A stretch of DNA of 64,000 bases, from assembly GCA_023548195.1 (NCBI GenBank), contig JAJHZJ010000415.1, positions 1,054,001-1,118,000 on the forward strand, read 5' to 3'. Position numbers and translations under genes: made by a program. Shown here one piece after another: positions 35,446-46,950 of the stretch. Under the pieces are notes generated by a model that saw only the letters and a program-made list of their open reading frames with translations, had not been told where the DNA came from and searched no databases. The stretch is from Bettongia penicillata ogilbyi (lineage: Eukaryota; Chordata; Mammalia; Diprotodontia; Potoroidae). The stretch's first letter is position 1. Each line of letters starts with the position of its first letter.

Positions 35446-36009
35446 TGACCATTCCATCTCCCACATCAGTCCAACTTTTCCTAGTTATCTTCCCATAATG
35501 AAAACTTACTCGTCTTTTTTCCATTCTCCTTTCAGCCCCCCATTATATTGGACAGCAACCAAAAAAGTGAAAAAGTTGAATTTTTTTAATTTTAAAAGTG
35601 TCTTTTAATAGTGAAAGTTCTGATCCTAAAATAGTCTCATAGTAAAGGCAGGTAACCATCCAAAACTTACAACAGTCATTTAAGTGTGCCACAGAGGCAA
35701 TGCCTTATTTCACAATGTATCAGACTGAACCTGTTAGCCTGAAAGCATCAAAACATATAACAATTAAAAGATCAATATTATCTGGTTTCCAAGAGATAAA
35801 TAGGTTATAGAAATGAGAAAAATATTATATATGAGGAATAGATAAAGAATGCTTTGAATGCCAAGGAAAGGTTAGTGTATGGATTGATGTATAACAGAAA
35901 AATAACACGAAATAATTCTCCAAACAGAGAGTAGAAAGCATCTGAGACTTTATTTGAACATTTAATAACATTTGTGATCAGGGTATGGCAATAACAGAAT
36001 TCTGAATTT
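35446..36009. other. Stretch with no recognised feature
   Basis: Nothing recognised apart from A/T-rich runs. Confidence 0.5.
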
Positions 36010-36690
36010 GAAGGTTGTCACAGAATTTCGAAATTGGAGGTCATCTCAGAGGTTAAAGATCATCTAATCCATCTTGTAACTGAAAGAGAATCCCATCTCC
36101 AATAGAATGAACAAGTCATCCTTATCACCTAACTGGTGTTTGAAGAATTCCATGGAAGGTGGGAAACTTACTCTACCTCTCAAGGCTGGCCATTCCACTC
36201 TGGGATAGTTTACATTATAAGGAATACTTTACTTAAATGAAGCCCAGGTTTGCTTCTTGTGCCTAATTCTGTCCCACAGAACACAACAGAACAAATTTAT
36301 ACTTCCTTCTAAGAGACAAAATTCTAAATAATTGAAGGCAGCTACAATTGCATTCTTCCTCCATCTACCGTTCTACATGCTAGACAACTTCCATTCCTTC
36401 AATTAGTCCGCATATGGCCCTTTATCATCCTGATCACTGTTTTCTGGATGTCCTCCTTAGCAATAGAGATACTTAATTTTGGCTGTGATGCACAGATACT
36501 ACTCTAGATATGATGCAGCCAGAGTAGAAGAAAAATAAAATTATCACCTCCGTAGCTCTGGACGCCTAAGCCTCCTCAAACTAGCAAGACTGTAATAGCT
36601 TTTATAGCTGGTATGTCATCCTTTAGACATATTGAGCTGAGATATCATCATAGATTTAGAAGTAGAAAGGAACTCAGAGTCTAAGTATTT
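36010..36690 (-). repeat. L3/CR1 LINE 3' region, minus strand
   Basis: Order: 'attggaggtcatctcagagg', 'gatcatctaatccatcttgt', 'gtttgaagaattccatggaa', 'ggctggccattccactctgg', 'tgatcactgttttctggatg', 'agatatgatgcagccagagt'. Equivalent to the antisense CR1 pattern 'ggtcatctagtcca ... ctcctctggacacgctcc ... gatgaggtctgaccagg'. Closing part 'gtaatagcttttatagctgg' fits too. Confidence 0.65.
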
Positions 36691-37740
36691 CATCCAAGGA
36701 TATTTTGACTTGTACAAGTGATACCACAGTATTAGAGGAGTCTCTGACCTCTGTCTTTAGAGCTCATACCAGTGTACCATATTATCTACTCACAATAACT
36801 TAATTCTTCATATACTTTCTATAAAAACAATGGAGCAGACCATTAATGTCAAAAATTTTTTGAGGATGTGCTAAGAATATTTCAAATATTTGAATTCTTG
36901 GGAAAACCTTGCTAGAAGCAAGTCCTTATATAATGAATTATTGAGGAAAGGAAAATGGAATTATTCAAACCAGATTTATTTCAAGTACTGGTAGGAAGGA
37001 TTCAGGGAGAAACTGAGACAAAGAAACAGAAAATGGTCACAGGGGCTTTAAGAAAATTCTATGGATGCAAACATAATTCCCTGGGCACCTACAGTGGCAG
37101 AAGAGAAATGCCAGCAAAATATTAAGTGGATTCAACTCAGGACTGTGCAAAGAATTAATAGATCAATGGAAATGCTACAAAAAGTAGAAGTCAAGCTAGG
37201 TCAGAAGACAGGAGCAGATAAAGTGCAGGACACTGGATTAAGGAGTGGTGAAAATGTTATGGGGGCAAAAAGGTAAAAAATAAATGAATTCTTCATTAAT
37301 ATAATCCTCCAATGGGAGGTGAAGGTAACAGTATTTTCATAGATTAGGAGCAAAACTATATTGCATATTCAGTCTCTGAAAGATTGTTTTAGGTTCAATC
37401 TTTACAAAAAGTTCTAGTATGATCAGATAATCAAAGGAAATGTTTCTTCTATTGGGGGAAAAGAAGCCATAGACTCAAAGATGCAAAAAAATAAAATATT
37501 CAGTGTCAATATGGACACAACATTGGAAAAGAACATTCTTAGGCAATGTAAATATGTGTACAATATGTTCTCCACCCTACAGGCTCTTATTTCATTAGGT
37601 TTATTTTATAGAGAATAGATAATTTTGTAATTAAAAGACAGCTTCCCACTACTACTTCAAATAACTGAAATAGACCATTTTTTCCAACCCTGGTTACCTA
37701 CCAAATGGAGTAAAAAAAGAAATGTATTTATTTCCCAAAT
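36691..37740. other. Unassigned stretch
   Basis: No repeat recognised. The 71-codon open frame at 37061-37276 has no recognised domain. Confidence 0.5.
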
Positions 37741-37769
37741 ATATTATCTTCAGCAATAGCAATATCTGA

Positions 37770-39045
37770 GAGATGGAGTCAAGAGGCAGAATGAGAATCA
37801 GTTTTTTTTTTTTTTTTGGTTTTTTTTTTTTTTTTTTTTGGGTGCAGTTCAACCTATCTACCTCCTCCACAACAACCTAAAAACATAAGCTATACCAAAT
37901 GCCACTCAGGAAAGCTCATAGTCTGTTATTTTTCCAGCTGATGGTATCATAGAAAAACAAAGAAGTCTCTGGACACTGGGGGTGGTGACAGCCAGGACAG
38001 AGCAGTGCCAGCAGAGGTAGCTGAGCCTACAGCAATTAGAGCAGTGGGGAACATTTGAGTGCCCAGGGACCATAAGAAGCAGTGGAGATTAATGTTGAAC
38101 ACCAGGGCTGGAAGTATGAGGGCAGAAAGAGAACTCAAAAAACAAGCACTGGAAACACAAACAGGTGCCAGCTGGCAGCTCTGTTGCCCAGTATGCTATT
38201 TTCTGGGTCATAGTTCCAGGAAGGAGATTAGCGCAGTTGGCTGCAAGAGATGTCCTAGTTGTGTACTAAAGCAGGAATAAGTGCCAAAATCTTAGCTGTA
38301 TAGTTCTGAACCCAAAAGCAGAAAGTGTGGAGTAAAACTCAATTCTAAGCTATAGCTCTTCACATAAGTCTACAGTGGATTAACCAGAGTAAGAAACTTA
38401 TACTAAAATGAATGAAACAGTTCAATTCCTCTAAGGCTGCGGAATTTCCCAGCAGGCTAATGAGTATATCAACCATCTAATGAAATTCAACTTCACACAA
38501 TCTAACAGAATTCTAGAACAGAAGCTTGCAGAGCTCAGGCCAGGCAGACAGTAAATGAATCTCTCCTCAGATCACACCAACTTAGAATCACTGAAAACTC
38601 ACAGGTCCCCAAACTAAGCTGGGGACATAAAAGGATAGAAGGACAATAGAACAGGGCATAAGAGTATAGAAACTAATCAAGATGCCCTTAGAAGTCAGCA
38701 GAGCACAATGCCAACATAAAGTCCACAGTCAGAAAGTAAATTCAAAGAATGAAAAAATAAAAAGAACCTGATTAGGAAAGTTCAACACATAAACAGAAAA
38801 AAAAAAAAGACTTGCATACATCTATAAGGAAAACTTCAAAGAAAGATGAAGATTGGATACAAGACTGATACAAGTTTTTAAAAGAGTTAAAAACTAATTT
38901 AAAATGATTATTTAAAAATACAAGAATGGTAGAGGAAAAAGGAAAAATAAATGAGAACTATGTAAAAAAGTTAAGAAAAGGAAACTAACAGCTTGGTAAA
39001 AGAGGTAAAATGTTACTGAAGAAAAAAACTCCTTATAAAGCAGAA
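37770..39045 (+). mobile_element. 5' part of an old L1: 5'UTR and start of ORF1
   Basis: GC-richer 5'UTR-like sequence (37940-38290) is followed by A-rich coding-like sequence. From about 38870 it has the repeated heptad-type code of the L1 ORF1 coiled coil: 'atggtagaggaaaaaggaaa', 'atgagaactatgtaaaaaag', 'gaaactaacagcttggtaaa', 'tgttactgaagaaaaaaact'. These match the coiled-coil DNA at 12440-12640. The element is cut off at about 39045 before the RRM. T-rich runs at 37801-37840 make the 5' edge uncertain. Many stops. Confidence 0.55.
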
Positions 39046-40139
39046 AGAGCAGGACCTTATGAAATGCGGACTTTAAATATGTTAGCTATAATTCTGTTTG
39101 AGGAAAAAAAATTAAACTTCAAAAAAAATCCTTAATATTTTTAAACTTATAATTTTTTCCCCAAATGACCATTAGTGGTGATCTTTTTGTTACTTATAAC
39201 AACGCAGAATTAAGCAATTAAGAAGTCAGTTACCAAATTTCTTTAGCAGGCATTAAGGGTATGATTACGCTCATTAGAGCTTTTATCTCCTAATTCTGCT
39301 TTGCCAAAGGAAATTCATTCATTACTGAGACAAATTAGAGCAGGTGACCACTTCAGAACATATTGATAATGACAATGATGATAATGATGATAGTTCAAAT
39401 AAAGACAGCAATCATATTGCTTTCCAATGATTTAACTCATATTATCCTAACAGAATATTCATGGAATAAACACAGATGTGTTTATTATCTTGACATGTTA
39501 TCTTAACTAAAGTTATTTTTTAAGAGAAAAACAGTGTCTTCTGAAAGGCATTGTTATTGCTGGAGAGGAATGTAAAAATAATTGGAATTACACAACTTAC
39601 AGCTCATTTTTCTAATAGAGATAAAGAAAAATGGGATACTGCATTTTGAGCATTTTTGGAATAAATATTGCTATGTTATGGACCTTGAAAACTCATAAAT
39701 GTTAATGTTGTCATTTGGAAATAGCCACCCCAATATTGTTTGGGGAATGAAATATCTGACATGGGGATGTCAAAGGTAACAAAACAATTGTCTCTCCCCT
39801 AAGCAACATAACTAAAAACAGCACACAAGGAGACTTGTTGTTTGCATAAGACACCAGCTAGCTTGTTACCAAAGAATAAATAAATTGGAATGAGATAAGC
39901 TATTCACTGGAGCGAAATAAACACAATGCAATTAAATTTGATGTAATCTAAAAGATTTGAATGTGGTTATTGACATTGGCTAGTGCCAGCACAAAAATAG
40001 CATTTCAAGGAGATGCTGTTAGAGAAAACAGACTATGAAACTCTGAAATATTTCATAATCACTCAAAAATATGTTCTCTAGCTACTGCTGGCGATTAGAG
40101 TAACATGATTGCATAGTCAGGAACAGTTAAAAAGTGACT
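39046..40139. other. Repeat-poor block
   Basis: About 1.1 kb without recognisable repeats, rich in homeodomain-type TAAT/ATTA cores and with an E-box-like CAATTG at about 39785. A candidate conserved non-coding block, but conservation cannot be seen from one sequence. Confidence 0.35.
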
Positions 40140-40275
40140 CTAAACTAAACTATTATTTAGAAACTTTACAGATAATTCACATTTATCTTATCTATGAGAT
40201 TCGGTTTCCTCGTCTGTTAGATGAGTAGGCTCGACTAGATGACACTGAAATCCCTTCCAGACTTAGGTAATCTTG
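40140..40275 (+). repeat. MIR/MAR-like fragment
   Basis: 'ttcggtttcctcgtctgtta', 'gatgagtaggctcgactaga' and 'tgacactgaaatcccttcca' follow the marsupial MIR-type order (cagtttcctcatctgtaaaa ... ggactagatgacct). Confidence 0.6.
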
Positions 40276-40599
40276 TTATGTCAAACATTATTAAAATTAT
40301 AAAAATCACAAAACAGCTATGAATACCCATTAAAGGAAAGAAATTTGAATTTGGAAAGCAATCAACTACTTATGACACTGATTTAACTTTGTTGTTTACA
40401 AAGGTTATTCGAGATGAAAGTGGATAAGGTTATCACTACTAATCAGTATTCTTTAATAATATCCATATATTTGCTAGCCTCTTTACACAGAATATAAGTT
40501 AAGAAAAAGTGCAAAATATTTAAACGTAGGAAAATATGCATCCAAATAGCCATTGATTATTAAGAAGCACGCTATCTAATTTAGTTGTGGTATCGAACA

Positions 40600-40740
40600 A
40601 ATCACAAGAACTTTAATTCTTTGTTTCTTCATCTGTAACATTGAGATAATTGAATTACCTGTCTTATAGTATTGCTGTGAAGACAGTATTTTTATAGCTC
40701 TCCAGGTCTATACCAATACAAGTTGATATCATAATCACCA
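40600..40740 (+). repeat. MIR-like fragment
   Basis: 'tttcttcatctgtaacattg' and 'attgctgtgaagacagtatt' resemble the 3' half of MIR. Confidence 0.45.
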
Positions 40741-41515
40741 GCTCTAGTTATCACAGCCATCACTAATGTAGTCATCATTTAAGTAATCTATTAAATTCCA
40801 ACTTCAGTCCTTTACCATGATGTAACCAGGGCTTTACTGTGTCCAGATTACCTAAGATGGAGGTGGAACAAGGTAATTATCCTGATGGTAGGACAAAACA
40901 TTGTGTTTATCTCTATCACATAAGTGGGAGTAGTTTTTTTTTTCCCGTTGGATACAGAGCCAGCCAAACTGGGACAACTTCTCTCTTTCTGGTAGCATGT
41001 ATGTGATGAAGGTCCTGATCACTAACAACATGTGTGTGAAGCACTAAGTTGTAAGAGGGAAAAGGACCACCTCCTTCACACCTTTTAAGTTCTGTAGAGA
41101 TAAGGATCTGTCTTTCAGTTTGGTCTGTTTCTTTTTCGGTTCTAGATACAGGTAGTAGAGTACTAAGATCCAGGAGCTTGAACCATGGTAACCTTGGAAT
41201 CAGAATCCCATGATAGATATTGCAGACAACTCAGCAGAAAAACCTCAAGAGACTATAGTGCCAGGACAAAACCAAGGGGAACTTTGGACTTTAAACTTGG
41301 TGGGACTATGTTGTTTAAGAAATGAGCTAAGCTGTGTGCACAATTTCTTTCCTTTTGTGGCTAAAGTCAATGCCCCAAAGACTAAATATTCTCTAACTCA
41401 CTTAAAGGTACCATAAAAACCCTGAGTAAATGGTGAAATTTAATTTACTTGGTCTTCAGACCATGGGAACAAGGGGACTCACTGTTACAATGACAAAATC
41501 CAACTCAGATCCTTT
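40741..41515. other. Unassigned stretch, possibly an old LTR relic
   Basis: 'cagtttggtctgtttctttt' with 'tcggttctagataca' at 41119-41150 has the pyrimidine-rich feel of an LTR end, and a TGTAACC start lies at 40821, but flanking duplications are not seen. The 68-codon open frame at 41210-41416 has no recognised domain. Confidence 0.35.
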
Positions 41516-41519
41516 ATTA

Positions 41520-41765
41520 TAACAGCTAGATTACACGGTGAATTGAGTGCTGGACTTGGTATCAGAAACACCTGAATTCAGATGAACCTTCAGATATTTA
41601 TTAAGGAATATTCTTGGGCTTTGAGCCACTATCTCCCTCACATTACTTATTTACAAAATGGGGATAATAATGGTACCCATCTCCCAGGTTACTTGTGAGA
41701 TAAATGTGATGAGATTTGAAAAATTATTTATAAATCTTAAAGTGAATGCAATTAGTTACTAATAT
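41520..41765 (+). repeat. tRNA-SINE/MIR-type element
   Basis: 'aacagctagattacacggtg', 'gagtgctggacttggtatca', 'gaaacacctgaattcagatg', later 'atttacaaaatggggataat' and 'aatggtacccatctcccagg'. Same group as 30540-30765. Confidence 0.65.
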
Positions 41766-42003
41766 TAATTCGCTTCTGTTCAGTTGTTTCAGTTGTGTTT
41801 GACTCTTCATAGCCTCATTTTGGGGTTTTCTTGTCACAGATACTGGAGTGGTTTGTCATTTCCTTTTGCAGCTCCTTTTACAGATGAAGAAACTGAAGCA
41901 AATAGGGTTAAGTGACTTGCACATGATCACTGAGGCCAGTTCATCTCAAGTCTTCCTAACTCCAGATCCAGTGTTATATCCACCAGACCACCTAGTTGCC
42001 CTA
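41766..42003 (+). mobile_element. MAR1/CORE-type marsupial SINE
   Basis: 'tttcagttgtgtttgactct', 'cattttggggttttcttgtc', 'agatactggagtggtttgtc', 'atttccttttgcagctcc', 'cagatgaagaaactgaagca', 'gtgacttgcacatgatcact', ending 'gaccacctagttgccc'. Close to the copy at 4385-4637 in organisation. Confidence 0.75.
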
Positions 42004-42529
42004 CTATTATTAATTATAATAATTAATTATTAAGTAATTTTGAGCTCTAGAATATTATGCCACTGGAGCATAACTCTACTTTCGAATTTGAAGGACTTAG
42101 ATATGAGGCCAGTAATGTGTATCTCCTATACATCTTATCTCAAACGAACAGTCTAGACAAAGTTTGAAAGGTTTATCACTTGACAATTGAACACTAATTT
42201 ATACACATTTTAGGCACAACCACCATGATAACCACTGGTGAAAGGAGGCATTAAGGAGCTGGAATGGAATCGATGCCATTAGTGGGAATACCTACCCCAG
42301 CGAATTCACGCATCTTTTAAGTAGAATCATTATTATTTTGATGACGATGATTTGTGGTACCTACTCTTTTACTTTTCCCTTCTGTTTTCCTGCTTGCCTA
42401 CCTTTGTACCATTCCATGATATCATAGAATCCTCCCATTCTAGTTTTCTTACATCTTAACAACCACCACTACCATTAAAACCACCATGCATTTCAATTCA
42501 GTGACGTTGGCTTCCTTACTGTTGCTCAA
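42004..42529. other. Stretch with no recognised feature
   Basis: TAAT-rich start (42007-42040), otherwise plain sequence. Confidence 0.5.
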
Positions 42530-42835
42530 AAAAGACATCCCATCTTCCTACTCTGGAATTTTCCTTGATTGTCTCCCATGCTTGGAATGCTCTACATCCT
42601 CATCTCTGTTTATTGGCTCTCTTTGACTCTTTCAAGTCTCAACTAAATTCCCAATTTTTATAGGAAACCTTTCCCAAACCCCCTTAATTTTAGTGCCTCC
42701 TTTCTGATTATCATTTCAAATTTATCTGGTTATCATTTCTAATATATATATATATGTATATGTATATAGCTTGTGTGTGTGTATATAAATTGTCTATTAC
42801 CTTCCTTGACATTCTAAGTGCCTTGATCAATTTTT
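42530..42835 (+). repeat. L2 3' region with a TA/TG microsatellite
   Basis: 'cccatgcttggaatgctcta', 'catcctcatctctgtttatt', 'aaacctttcccaaaccccct' and 'gacattctaagtgccttgat' follow L2 3' order. A TATATG/TG tract lies at 42740-42790. Confidence 0.7.
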
Positions 42836-44769
42836 TGTATAACTGACTAACAGTAGCAACCAGTAGAAATGGAAACTGGTTATTTTGTGTCCATTAGTAG
42901 CAAAAAGAAGATTAAAAAATTAAGGAGAAACTAAATTACGGTGATGATTTTTAGTGTTGTTTTATTCTTTCCTATGAGTATATCCAATGAGATAAATCCA
43001 TAAAAGAGGTCAAAAAAGTTGGTATGGCAGTTGTTGGAGGAATAGATAACGTTCATCTTCATGCATTAGGGAGGGGATGGCATGTGGTTAAGGAGGTGTA
43101 TTGACAATTCTTACCATGTTCCAGATTGACAGCATGGCAGAAGTCTTTCTTAAGGAATGTGTTGATCATTCTGAATGGATATGAGTGAGTGAAACTTTAG
43201 GCATAATAAAACATCCGTAGAAGAATGTAGAAAGAAGTTGAAGGGGTCATGAAGAGAAATTTTCTGCACTAAAGAAAGAGTAATGAGATTTAGCATACTC
43301 GTGGAATTCAGTTCAATCAGTATTTATCAAGTGCCTACTATGTGTACTGGACAACAGAATGACAATCAAGTCCATGACTAATTTAAATTTCATTTAGAAG
43401 ATAATTTTGCTACTATTTAATCATTCCACATTTTCTGTGAGGTTCTAATCTCTTATGTCACATGTTAATATGTGTAAAATATTTTCCCCAAAATACATAC
43501 TAAATCAGATGTAGGCAATTTAAAATAATTCAACTTTATAAGTATAAGACACTGGGGGAGGAGACCAATTTAAGGAGTTCTCTAATAATTGTGATGAAAT
43601 TAGAGGGTATAGACAATTGGTTAGAAGAAACCAAGGGGACAATTCCCACTGATGCCTTGTTGATAGGATTTAGGGAAGTCTGGATAGTTGACTAAATGAG
43701 AATCCTCCCCTGGCCTTCCCCACCATTATATAAAACATCTCTCTCTCTCTCTCCCCCCCAACTTCCTTTCCAATTATAGAAGAGATTTCAAAGTAGCACT
43801 GAAATATGTGCTTGTGGTGAGAGGGGTTCAAAGGGAGGGATTGTGCCTGTGTACCATTAGCTCCCCACTCCCCACTCAACCCTTAATGGTGTGATTAGTT
43901 GCGAAATCATTTAGTGAGCTACTCCTTTTGCTAATAGAATTCCTAGACCTTGGGTTCTAAATATTTCTGCTTCTCTGTTTCCTTTTTTGAGCACTTGTTA
44001 GAAACCAGAGACATGATAACAAATGGAATTTGTCATCTAAAGATGTAATAATATAATTATTTTAAAAGCTAAATTGTATTTTTTAAAAATGAACAATTAT
44101 TTTATTCCCCCACTGAGAAAATTATTAAAGGAACACATAGCTTAAACATACATGAACATATCCACTTAGCCTCACTTCCATGAATCCTGAAATTAGATTA
44201 TCTAGAGAGAGAAAAAAGAAGTACTCTCCTGATTGAGGGTGCCCCTGGGAGAAAGAAGAGGAAAGGCCACAGAACTCCCATCCATTGTCGTATTTGAAAA
44301 TCAAAGCTAATGATTTACTTTGATAGTATGGGTGTGTTATAAAGGGGATTTTTTATTTGTCAGTTCAAGAAATTTATTTCTCTTTTGAGTGAAACTCATG
44401 GTTTATATTTTTTTAAACTATAGGCCTTTGAGGAACTTTTTATGATTCTGTTACATCTTGGGGGAACAGTTTATGACTCTGGTATAAGTCTTGGGGGAAT
44501 AGTATATGAGTCTTTGAGAAACAAAAATGCATCAGAATGTCAAAGGGTTGTCCCCTATGTTGAGTTCCTTTCTTGTAGGAACTTATGAGATATCTGAATG
44601 TTGTATGTTTCAGTATCTAGTCAGAGACATCCCTAAGTTCTTTAGATCTTATGAACTTTCTGTGGGGTAAAATAAAATCTATTATATCAGAAATGTATTA
44701 GGTAATGAGTATTAATGGGATCTAGAAACACTATTATCTACATTTGGGGAAATGTGGAGATTAGTTTTA
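42836..44769. other. Unassigned stretch
   Basis: Short CTCT run at 43739-43760 and an L2-tail-like antisense phrase at 43315-43345 (tcaatcagtatttatcaagt). Otherwise no feature. Confidence 0.5.
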
Positions 44770-44785
44770 TACACACACACATATA

Positions 44786-44828
<43 letters not shown>

Positions 44829-44873
44829 TGTGTGTGTGTGTGTGTGTATGTGTGTGTATTGAGAAGCCCTGAG

Positions 44874-44914
<41 letters not shown>

Positions 44915-44930
44915 TAGATATAGATATATA
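44770..44930. repeat. Composite (TA)n/(TG)n microsatellite
   Basis: Two TA tracts (about 44793-44828 and 44878-44910) flank a TG tract (about 44829-44858) and a short unique linker 'gagaagccctgagcaa'. The TA arms are self-complementary. Confidence 0.95.
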
Positions 44931-46019
44931 AGAAATCATTTCCAGTGAAAAATAAACATTTTTATCCTAGGTTTAGAATCTTTCCTTCTCTAGGAGTTCA
45001 AGTAACTACTTCAATTCTTCTTTTCTACTTTTTACAAATATGTCTTCTTTTGGAAAAAGTGTACTTCAATTAAATATTTCAATAATGAAGCTAGGAAACT
45101 GAATTTTTCTTTCTCCTTTCTGTTTTTTTTTAAAGTTTTAAAAAATAATCTCTTTTAAATTAAAAAAAATTTCTCCAGAGAGCCACTAAATCAAATGTTT
45201 TGATCAAAATAATTCTATAAATTAAATTCAGCATTTATTTAGTATCTATTACATACACTTATTTAGTACCAACCACACACAAAGCATCATCCTAGGTAGT
45301 AGGACATCCATCTATTCTGCCATTGTTGAGTTCAGAACAAATAGCTAGTTGGACTTTGTTTTCCATCTGCCAGAACTTAGAAATGAGTAGTCATGAAGTG
45401 GAGCAGGGAGGCTAACAAAATGAATGATGTATAGATCACTCATAAATGTGTATTAAACAGCTTTAATGTGCAAGGAGAGCATAGTTTGAGATCAGTAAGT
45501 GATTTAAGGAGTAGAAGACACTGATTGTACTCTCATTGAAAGAGATGAAAATATATGCATGTGAAGATGAATTATTATTATTACATAAGACCATATGAAC
45601 AATAGAGAAAAATACCCTATCATACTCTGTGATCTTTGCTAAGGTTTAGAAAGGTGATTGTGATATCTGCTACTTAATGTGCATCATAAACTGATGCAAT
45701 TAAGAAGGTAATGTCTTTTAAGGGTTTGGTGACCGTGGGAGATTTATCCCCTTTAAAAATCAAATGTTCATAGTAGCTCTCCTCATTTATTAATAATTAA
45801 AAGGAACTCAATTCAGAGTTGCTGCACATTAGTGAAATTCAATTATATATCTCATAAGAGAGTCGTGTAAGTTGATTTTCTGATATACTTATATAAATGC
45901 AGTTTTGTACATGTGTATTTATGTTGATAGATGATTAATCTCAGTAAGGCTATTATTTAGTCACTTTGAAGTACAATTCCTTCCAATTAAAAGACTCATC
46001 TTGGATGAATTAATGCTGG
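44931..46019. other. Unassigned stretch
   Basis: No feature recognised; L2-tail-like antisense words near 45225-45290 are too weak to call. Confidence 0.5.
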
Positions 46020-46375
46020 GTCTTTGTTTATTCCATTCTCTATTTTGAGAATGTTTTCAAACTCTATCTCTTTCTTTCTTTTGAAACTTAACCCATCCTA
46101 GATAATATATTATCTTCTCCATGAAACTTTCCTTGATCTCTCAGAACTGATTCCGACATCTAATTTAATATCCTTTGCTTCTTTTTTAGTTTTGTCTCAT
46201 CCCCTAACTATAGCTTAATTATTATATATTCATTATAAAATTGTATTATATTTTTATTTCTGTTTGTTTCCTCCCACCGGGATGCGGACAGAGAACGTCA
46301 TAACGTTGCTGTATGTCACTCGGTGTCTGAAATGGTAGCCTGTCTATTGATTAGTCGTTCAATGAATGAATGCTA
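46020..46375 (+). repeat. L2 3' region with a CpG-dense tail
   Basis: 'gaaactttccttgatctctc' and 'cattgctgtatcc'-like 'gttgctgtatgtcactcggt', ending 'tcaatgaatgaatgc', follow L2 3' order. The tail (46277-46355) holds six CpGs, unlike any other L2 copy here. Confidence 0.5.
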
Positions 46376-46699
46376 GTCAATATTTGCTCTTTGTTCTTTA
46401 TATTTAAATTAACTTAATTCAATTAATTTCAATTCCCTTCAAATAAAAATTCAATAAATTAATAGCAAACAGATAATTTTGGGAATTAAAAAACATTTGA
46501 CTATTATTCTGACCATTTGCTTATAGGTATTCCCTTTGACTAAATATAATTTTAAAGACACATGTATTTATTCAGCCTTTGGGTGACAAAAGCTGTATTT
46601 GTCAATATTTAAAGTATGTTAAAAGTGAAAACTAAGTGGCACATTTGACATTTTCAAATACTCTATTTTAACTTAAGAGGTTAGAATGGGAAGAGAACG
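46376..46699. other. Stretch with no recognised feature
   Basis: AT-rich with 'aattcaattaatttcaattc' type runs near 46410-46450. Confidence 0.5.
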
Positions 46700-46950
46700 T
46701 ATTTTAATCTTATTTTTATTGATACCATTATTTTCCTTCCTGCTCCCCATCCTCATAGCCTTCCCTTGTGACAAAGGTTAAAAATAAAAGAGCAAAAGAA
46801 AAAAAGCAGTTCATCAAAAGTAACATATTAATAGTGCCAGTCAGTATTTAAATCCTTAGTCCTCTAATCTCCTCAAAATGTGTTTAGGGGTTGAGGTAGG
46901 GGCAATTATGTTTTCTCAACCAGGGCCAAGTTTGCTCATTATAATTTGTC
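46700..46950 (-). repeat. L1 3'UTR fragment, minus strand
   Basis: 'ccttcccttgtgacaaaggt', 'aaaaagcagttcatcaaaag', 'ccagtcagtatttaaatcct' and 'ccagggccaagtttgctcat' then 'tataattt' follow the order of a marsupial L1 3' region in antisense. Diverged. Confidence 0.45.

Noticed and set aside
44712..44939. Tyr/Ile/His repeat frame
   Set aside because: Translation of the TA/TG microsatellite.
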